From: Lacibacter luteus
Lineage (GTDB): Bacteria; Bacteroidota; Bacteroidia; Chitinophagales; Chitinophagaceae
Assembly: GCF_004118265.1 (NCBI RefSeq)
Contig: NZ_SDHW01000001.1
Location: 1,116,001 to 1,180,000 of the forward strand
Direction of reading: 5' to 3'
DNA: 64,000 bases
Shown here: positions 58,632-64,000 of the stretch, piece after piece
Layout: every line of letters starts with the position of its first letter
How positions within the stretch are numbered: position 1 is the first letter of the stretch
Notes under the pieces: generated by a model
Databases searched by the model: none
What the model saw: the letters and a program-made list of their open reading frames with translations, nothing else
Told to the model about the DNA's origin: nothing
Made by a program: the position numbers and the translations under genes

Positions 58632-60065
58632 TTACCAAACATAAGTTGCCACAGCACCTGCAGGCAAACTTGTATTTGCATTACTTCCTTTGTATTTAAT
58701 GTTGAAGCGAAGTGTGCTTGCACCATCATTAAGTGCGATCAACACTTTCTTTCCATCGTTTCTTAAAAATGCTACAGTGTAAAGATTACCTGTTTGCGTA
58801 CTGGCAATACGCTTTGCACCTGTGGGTACAAACTTCGATGCATGACCGATAATGTAATACGATACGTTGCGGATAACGCCGCCATCCAATGTTACAGCAC
58901 CTTTACATTGGTCGCAACCACCAGGTGTATGCGGATTGTAACTGCCATCATTCGCAAGGTTCCAGTTGAGCGCAACCTTACTCCAGTTACGCATAGTACC
59001 GATGATCACATTACGTACATGCCATTTCAAATCGCCATCGAAACTGCCACCTGCACCTGTCCACTGTTCGGTGAAATATAAATTCTTATCAGGATGCGCA
59101 TCACGCACAGTTGACATTGCGGCTACATCGCCTGCATACAGATGAAATGCAGAACCATCGATAAATGGTTTTGCTGCAGCATCGTTGAGCACTGCAATTG
59201 GATAATCGGGACGATCGCAGTTATGATCGTACAATACAATTTTAGTTGTAATGCCCGCTGTTTGAAAAGCAGGACCTAAATGATTCTTGATAAAATCAGC
59301 TTGTTCTGCAGCATTCATCAACATACTCGGATTATTGCCACCATGCAGAGGCTCATTTTGTATTGTAACCGCATCAACAGTAATACCCTTTGCTTTCATT
59401 GCCTGTATATACTTTACAAAGTATTGTGCATACACACTGTAATACTGTGTTTTTAACCGGCCACCTACTGTGTTGTTATTATCTTTCATCCATACAGGTG
59501 CACTCCAGGGTGTTGCCATGATCCTGATGTTTGGATTGATGGCCAATATCTGTTGCAACAATGGAATTACATCTACCGTATCCTGCGCCAGCGAAAACTT
59601 ACTGAGCGTAATATCGGTTTCGCCATTGGGCAGATCATTATAGCTGTACACTTTTGTACTGAGATCTGTTGCACCCATACCAATGCGTAAATAGTTTACA
59701 GCAATGGCATTATCTGCAGCACTAAACAATTCCTGCAACAGGTTATTCTTTGCAGCAGCGTTGTATTTGTTGATGAGATAAGCACTTCCTTCGGTGAACG
59801 TATAACCAAATCCATCAACCGTTTGAAAAGTTTGGGCACTGTCCACATCAATGGTTAATACAGCTGTACCACCGTTGTTAAATGTAAACGCAGGTTGTTT
59901 TTGCAATAACGATGTTTGACTGCCTGTTGTAAGCCACCAGTTTACTTCTGCACCGGGAGTATTGGGTGTACCGCCACCACCTTTGCGTTTGTCGCAATTA
60001 AAACTTAACGACATAATTGCAAGCAAAACCAAAATACTTTTCATTGTACCAAGATGTTTCATCAT
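58632..60065 (-). CDS. GH30 beta-glycosidase lipoprotein, copy 2
   Basis: 477 residues, lipobox MSLSFNC (Cys24), then a Gly-rich linker. Catalytic pair E238 in TIQNEPLHGG and E333 in YFTEQWTG; signature MATPWSAPVWMKDN. It is clearly a paralogue of the downstream GH30 but differs in loops around the active site (LHGGNNPS versus MAKQIWES), which suggests different chain-length or linkage preference. Both are lipid-anchored. Preceded by the VCBS/ASPIC lipoprotein gene by 21 bp. Confidence 0.92.
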   Translation of the reverse strand: MMKHLGTMKSILVLLAIMSLSFNCDKRKGGGGTPNTPGAEVNWWLTTGSQTSLLQKQPAFTFNNGGTAVLTIDVDSAQTFQTVDGFGYTFTEGSAYLINKYNAAAKNNLLQELFSAADNAIAVNYLRIGMGATDLSTKVYSYNDLPNGETDITLSKFSLAQDTVDVIPLLQQILAINPNIRIMATPWSAPVWMKDNNNTVGGRLKTQYYSVYAQYFVKYIQAMKAKGITVDAVTIQNEPLHGGNNPSMLMNAAEQADFIKNHLGPAFQTAGITTKIVLYDHNCDRPDYPIAVLNDAAAKPFIDGSAFHLYAGDVAAMSTVRDAHPDKNLYFTEQWTGAGGSFDGDLKWHVRNVIIGTMRNWSKVALNWNLANDGSYNPHTPGGCDQCKGAVTLDGGVIRNVSYYIIGHASKFVPTGAKRIASTQTGNLYTVAFLRNDGKKVLIALNDGASTLRFNIKYKGSNANTSLPAGAVATYVW

Positions 60066-60086
60066 TATTCGATCTGTTTATAGTTG

Positions 60087-63000
60087 TTATTTCATTGTTT
60101 GCAATTCGCCAATACTTTTCATAAATACAAGCGATTGATTGTTTCGTGCAATTGCTAAAATTTTATTACCACCTGTAGTACGTATCCATTGCATATCTCT
60201 TACTTCACCTTTAATTTGTTGTAACGATGCATATACAGCCGATTGATCGTTAGTGAACGAAAACAGCGAAGGATACAATGCATCATATCTTCCCTCGTAA
60301 GGAATAACGCCATAAAAATTACCTGCAGCGATATAACTTCCACCTGCACTTACCGTTGCAAAGCTCATTACCGGCGCAAGCTGCAATTCGCTGTTAAGAT
60401 CGTAGCGCTTAAATGCTCCTTTACCATCGTTAATAAATACTGAGCTGCTGAGCACTTCTGCTTTCAACTCTTTATAATCTTTAAACAGATCGTACAAAAT
60501 ATACTGCACTGTTTTTCCTGCAACTTCACCATAAGTGAGGTATGCTTTTTTTAATATCGGTAACGGACGCTCAAGCTCATCCTTCGCTAAAAACGGGAAC
60601 TCTTCGCCTTTAATGGTATAAGCCAGTATCTGTTCGGTTGTGCCATTGTTATCAAAATCCTTTACATACAGTTTTAACGGACCATCCTTACGCTCCCATA
60701 GTTTAGAATTATGCCCCCAGTTGCCTGCAAGTACATCTGCAAAGCCGTCGTTGTTTACATCTGCAACGGTAATATGTTGCCACATACCTGTTGATGCAGG
60801 TACATCTGCTGCAGTAAACTTTCCCTTGTTGTTGATGAAAACTTTCAACGGCATCCACTCTCCTGTTACCAGCAAGTCGGACCAGCCATCGTTATTAATA
60901 TCTGTAAACGCTGCATCGGTTACAATACCTACTGCTGTAAGATCGATCTGCTGCATGGATGCCAATGCAAATTTTGCGTTGCCATCATTTAAGTAGAGAT
61001 AAGATGGTTTAAGCATACCATAACCAGTAGGGCTTCCCATATTACCGATAAAGAAATCCATATCACCATCATGATCCACATCAGCAACCGTTACACAGGA
61101 TTTACTTTCATATTGTATTGTGAAAGCATCGCTCTTTCTTGTGAAATTTCCCTTTCCATCGTTGAGGTATAAACGATCGGCCATATCGCCTGCGTGTTTT
61201 GGCAACTGGTTACCTCCGCTAACAACCAACAGGTCCGGTGTTTTGTTTCCATCAGCATCAAAAAATACGGCATCCACATCTTCGCATCCTGCATCTTTTT
61301 CAAACAAGGAACTATTGGTGGATTGAAAACTTCCGTTTGCATGCTGTATCATTAATGCACCGGGTTGATCTTTTGCAGCACATACATAAAAATCATCGAG
61401 CCCATCGCCGTTTATATCGGCTACTGCAAGCTTTGGTCCTCTTGTACTTTGTGCATGCGGAATGAGGTATTGCACATTAAAATCAACAAAATCGTTTTCG
61501 GCATGTTTCCAGTTACACGCAATTTCATTAGTAACGTCTTTAAAATACGGAGCCGGTGTTCCAAAAAATAAATCGTATTGAAATGCACCTGTTGCATCTT
61601 TTTGCGCAACCGTAAGCTGCTTGTTTATTGCAGGATTTTTAATGGTTTGATATTGTTGATTTGGCCAGACAATTACAACCGAATCGACTGCTGCAATACT
61701 ATCGAGTCCAAAATGCAAACGGGGTTCTACTGCCGATTGGAAACCTCTTGTTGACATCAGTTGCTGATACTGCATCCCTGCCTTTGTAAACAGGTACACT
61801 TTTGCAGCAATACCAAAACGATTTAAACTATCGCCTTGCAATTGCAGTGTGAGATAACTCTTTGTCGTTGTTTCGTTTTTCAACACTGTTGCCGGTGCAT
61901 TAATATTATTGGTAACAATGTCCAGATCGCCATCGTTATCAAAATCGGCATAAGCAGCGCCATTGAAATAACCTTTCATGTTTGCGGTGCCCCACGCAAC
62001 ACTTACATCGGCAAACGAATGCCCATTGCTATTTTTAAAGAAGAAAGGATGACTGCTTCCATCAGGCATCTTCGCAATGGTTTCATCATCGTATTTATCT
62101 GTACCATCCAACCCTTTGTTCATCTGCATGGAAGAAACAAAGCGGATGTAATCAAGATCAACAGGGCGTTTTACAATACCGCTGCTGATGAAAAGATCTT
62201 TCTTTCCATCATTATCAAAATCGGCAAACAAAGGACTCCAGCTCCAGTCGGTTGCAGATACGCCGGCCATTAAGCCAACTTCGCTGAAGTTGATACCGCT
62301 GCCGTTATTCCGTTGCAAGCAGTTGCGGGAATATTGATGCTGGTAACCGTTCAGTTCCAGTTTTACTTTGTAAATATCAGGGTTCTCATCACTGCCGTAA
62401 GTCTTTACTGTTTTTTCATCGGGTGGCAGCATATCAACTGTAATTACATCGGGCTGACCATCGTTGTTATAATCGGCAATATCGTTGCCCATACTGAAGC
62501 GGCTGTAATGTGCAAAATGCATTGCACCGCTTTCGCTGAAGGTTCCGTTTTTATTGTTAAGGTAGTAGTAATCGTTTTCATGAAAATCGTTGCCGATGTA
62601 TACATCTTCCCAGCCATCGTTGTTCATATCGGCTACGCTTAATCCCAATCCATAAGATAAATTGGATTGATAAATACCTGCTTCTGCAGTAACATCGGTA
62701 AACTTCTGTTCGCCTCTGTTCAATTCATTTCTGAACAAACGACTGCCGCTGATGCTGTCTTTCTTATTCCGGTTAACTGTATCAACAATATTCGCATGTG
62801 GTTGTTTGGAGTGATTGATGAGAAAGCAATCGAGATCACCGTCTTTATCGTAATCGAAAAAAGCAGCTTGTGTTGATAAGCCGGAAAAATCGAGACCATA
62901 TGCATTTGATTGTTCGGTAAATTTTCCATTGCCTTTGTTAATGAATAATTCGTTGTGGCCTTTCAGATCGTTAAACTTTGCAACAGCAGATACATAAATA

Positions 63001-63389
63001 TCCAGCAGTCCATCGCCGTTAACGTCGGCCAGGGTTACACCACTGCACCAATCGTTGCTGCCTGCAACACCGGCTGCATTTGTAATATCTTCAAATTGAA
63101 AATTGCCTTTGTTGAGATAAAGTTTGTTGTTGCCCTTTGTGTTGGCGGTGAAATAAATATCAGTTAGCCCATCGTTATTGATATCGCCTGTTGCAACGCC
63201 TCCACCATTGTAGAAATAGAGGTAATATAGAATATTGAGGTGCGGTTTATTTTCGAGTTTATTTTCAAAAGCTATTCCTGTTGCAGCAGCATCTAACTGC
63301 TTAAACAGGGGTTTGTTTTCCTTACAGGAAAAAAAGGCGCCGCATAAAAACAGTGTTGCTAAGAAATGTACGTTTCGTAATAAACACAT
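60087..63389 (-). CDS. VCBS/FG-GAP repeat lipoprotein with ASPIC/UnbV domain
   Basis: 1,100 residues; lipobox-like CGAFFSC near residue 22. Many FG-GAP/VCBS blades with calcium-type loops (GDINNDGLTD, DVNGDGLLDIYVS, DYDKDGDLDCFL, DMNNDGWEDVYIGND, DINGDGLDDFYV) form one or two integrin-like propellers. An ASPIC/UnbV domain lies in the middle (LTLQLQGDSLNRFGIAAKVY...VEPRLHFGLDS). It is probably surface-exposed. Such proteins are common at the head of Bacteroidota PULs but have no settled function; glycan binding is a guess. First gene after the terminator at 63434. Confidence 0.9.
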   Translation of the reverse strand: MCLLRNVHFLATLFLCGAFFSCKENKPLFKQLDAAATGIAFENKLENKPHLNILYYLYFYNGGGVATGDINNDGLTDIYFTANTKGNNKLYLNKGNFQFEDITNAAGVAGSNDWCSGVTLADVNGDGLLDIYVSAVAKFNDLKGHNELFINKGNGKFTEQSNAYGLDFSGLSTQAAFFDYDKDGDLDCFLINHSKQPHANIVDTVNRNKKDSISGSRLFRNELNRGEQKFTDVTAEAGIYQSNLSYGLGLSVADMNNDGWEDVYIGNDFHENDYYYLNNKNGTFSESGAMHFAHYSRFSMGNDIADYNNDGQPDVITVDMLPPDEKTVKTYGSDENPDIYKVKLELNGYQHQYSRNCLQRNNGSGINFSEVGLMAGVSATDWSWSPLFADFDNDGKKDLFISSGIVKRPVDLDYIRFVSSMQMNKGLDGTDKYDDETIAKMPDGSSHPFFFKNSNGHSFADVSVAWGTANMKGYFNGAAYADFDNDGDLDIVTNNINAPATVLKNETTTKSYLTLQLQGDSLNRFGIAAKVYLFTKAGMQYQQLMSTRGFQSAVEPRLHFGLDSIAAVDSVVIVWPNQQYQTIKNPAINKQLTVAQKDATGAFQYDLFFGTPAPYFKDVTNEIACNWKHAENDFVDFNVQYLIPHAQSTRGPKLAVADINGDGLDDFYVCAAKDQPGALMIQHANGSFQSTNSSLFEKDAGCEDVDAVFFDADGNKTPDLLVVSGGNQLPKHAGDMADRLYLNDGKGNFTRKSDAFTIQYESKSCVTVADVDHDGDMDFFIGNMGSPTGYGMLKPSYLYLNDGNAKFALASMQQIDLTAVGIVTDAAFTDINNDGWSDLLVTGEWMPLKVFINNKGKFTAADVPASTGMWQHITVADVNNDGFADVLAGNWGHNSKLWERKDGPLKLYVKDFDNNGTTEQILAYTIKGEEFPFLAKDELERPLPILKKAYLTYGEVAGKTVQYILYDLFKDYKELKAEVLSSSVFINDGKGAFKRYDLNSELQLAPVMSFATVSAGGSYIAAGNFYGVIPYEGRYDALYPSLFSFTNDQSAVYASLQQIKGEVRDMQWIRTTGGNKILAIARNNQSLVFMKSIGELQTMK

Positions 63390-63433
63390 AACCCAAACGA
63401 AAACTAAAGAGATGAAAGAAAATGGAGTTGTTT

Positions 63434-63460
63434 AAAAAGGGCCGCATAAATATGCAGCCC
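63434..63460 (-). terminator. Terminator after the LamG-protein gene
   Basis: On the minus strand: stem GGGCTGCATA/TATGCGGCCC with a 2-nt loop and one G:U pair, followed by TTTTT. It separates the gene at the right edge from the 60087-63389 gene. Partial read-through would set the ratio of upstream to downstream products. Confidence 0.8.
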
Positions 63461-63492
63461 CATTTTTGATTATGACCTAAAAACGACTGCTT

Positions 63493-64000
63493 CTATAATT
63501 TACCTGTAAACAGGGCAGTAATTTCAGCTTGCGTAAGAACTGTGCTGTACATACGAACCTGGTCGATGCCTCCTTTAAATGTAGAAGACAGCCAATCGTT
63601 TGAATCGTAGTTTGTACCCGGACCAGCACCAACACGCATTTCTGTAATCTTCGACGCATCAAACACTACACCACCATGTGTGCCCCATGCACGTGTTTTC
63701 GAATTTGCAACCCCATCAATATATAGCGTCATTATACTGTTTGTGCTGTTATAAGTTAACACTATGTGGTGCCAGTTATTATCCAGTAAACCAGGAATGG
63801 AGCTTGTATTTGAATTTTCCCAGGTAAACCAGCTGTCCGACGTTTTATCGGCAACCATTACCTTCACCTGGCCCGCAGCATTATCACCTTCAAGAAACAC
63901 CAGCAGGCTTGAACCTGACCAATGACCTGTACTTGCTTTAAAGCTCATCAGGTATTCAGGGCCGTTAGTGCCGGCATTGTTTTTTGTTTGGCCGTTACGT
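63493..64000 (-). CDS. LamG/concanavalin-like domain protein (5' end outside window)
   Basis: The frame is open from the window edge to a TAG at 63493. The visible 168 or so residues form a LamG-type jelly roll: NWHHIVLTYNSTNSIMTLYI, DGVANSKTRAWG, TEMRVGAGPGTNYD and FKGGIDQVRMYSTVLTQAEI, ending ITALFTGKL. The internal ATG at 63948 is not the start, because the domain begins earlier (NNAGTNGPEYL). A C-terminal LamG fits a surface glycan-binding protein such as the DUF1735-LamG proteins that follow SusD genes, so a SusC/SusD pair may lie just beyond the right edge. Confidence 0.85.
   Translation of the reverse strand, partial: RNGQTKNNAGTNGPEYLMSFKASTGHWSGSSLLVFLEGDNAAGQVKVMVADKTSDSWFTWENSNTSSIPGLLDNNWHHIVLTYNSTNSIMTLYIDGVANSKTRAWGTHGGVVFDASKITEMRVGAGPGTNYDSNDWLSSTFKGGIDQVRMYSTVLTQAEITALFTGKL

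Overview
The window reads as a chromosomal segment of a Bacteroidota bacterium, most likely from the Chitinophagaceae. The signs are two SusC/SusD pairs, a hybrid two-component system with periplasmic propeller repeats, a type IX secretion (type B) C-terminal domain, the futalosine-pathway enzyme MqnA, many lipoprotein glycosidases, and a TAnnTTTG-type -7 element just upstream of a tRNA gene. No plasmid, phage, insertion sequence or CRISPR signature was seen.

Layout. (1) 1-11.4 kb is housekeeping and mixed: a left-truncated propeller/LytS-type sensor kinase, mqnA, purB, a 1,171-residue T9SS cargo protein with four exact 240-bp-period repeats, a YraN-family protein, a small membrane protein, an acyl-CoA carboxylase beta subunit and tRNA-Ala(GGC). 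(2) 11.5-40.5 kb is a large polysaccharide utilization locus (PUL), all on the minus strand. It runs from a hybrid two-component regulator through SusC-SusD-SusC-SusD, a BNR_4 propeller protein, GH105, GH2, GH16, a double GH43, a DUF2264 protein and GH127 to GH51. The enzyme set (arabinofuranosidases of both anomers, beta-galactosidase, GH16 endo-enzyme, unsaturated-uronide hydrolase, possible Rha-GlcA enzyme) suits an arabinose-, galactose- and glucuronate-rich plant glycan such as arabinogalactan-protein or rhamnogalacturonan side chains. (3) 40.9-48.4 kb holds an apparent exopolysaccharide module: a YaiO-like outer-membrane barrel facing an operon of a CHASE3/4xPAS/HPt hybrid kinase, a lone receiver, a membrane-anchored HEAT-repeat protein and a processive GT2 synthase. 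(4) 48.7-64 kb is a second glycan operon on the minus strand, entering from the right edge: LamG protein, then VCBS/ASPIC lipoprotein, two GH30, two GH144-type enzymes, DoxX, GH43 with discoidin and FN3 domains, SGNH esterase and GH3. It is probably aimed at beta-glucans (beta-1,6 and beta-1,2) with decorations.

How it works together. The hybrid regulator at 36.4-40.5 kb probably senses an oligosaccharide in the periplasm and activates the long operon below it. Three TTTACCCC direct repeats spaced 31-32 bp upstream of the first SusC are the best operator candidate. SusC/SusD import oligosaccharides, and the surface or periplasmic glycosidases trim them. The most interesting unexplained unit is the phosphorelay-GT2-HEAT-YaiO cluster, which looks like a synthase-dependent polysaccharide exporter under direct phosphorelay control.
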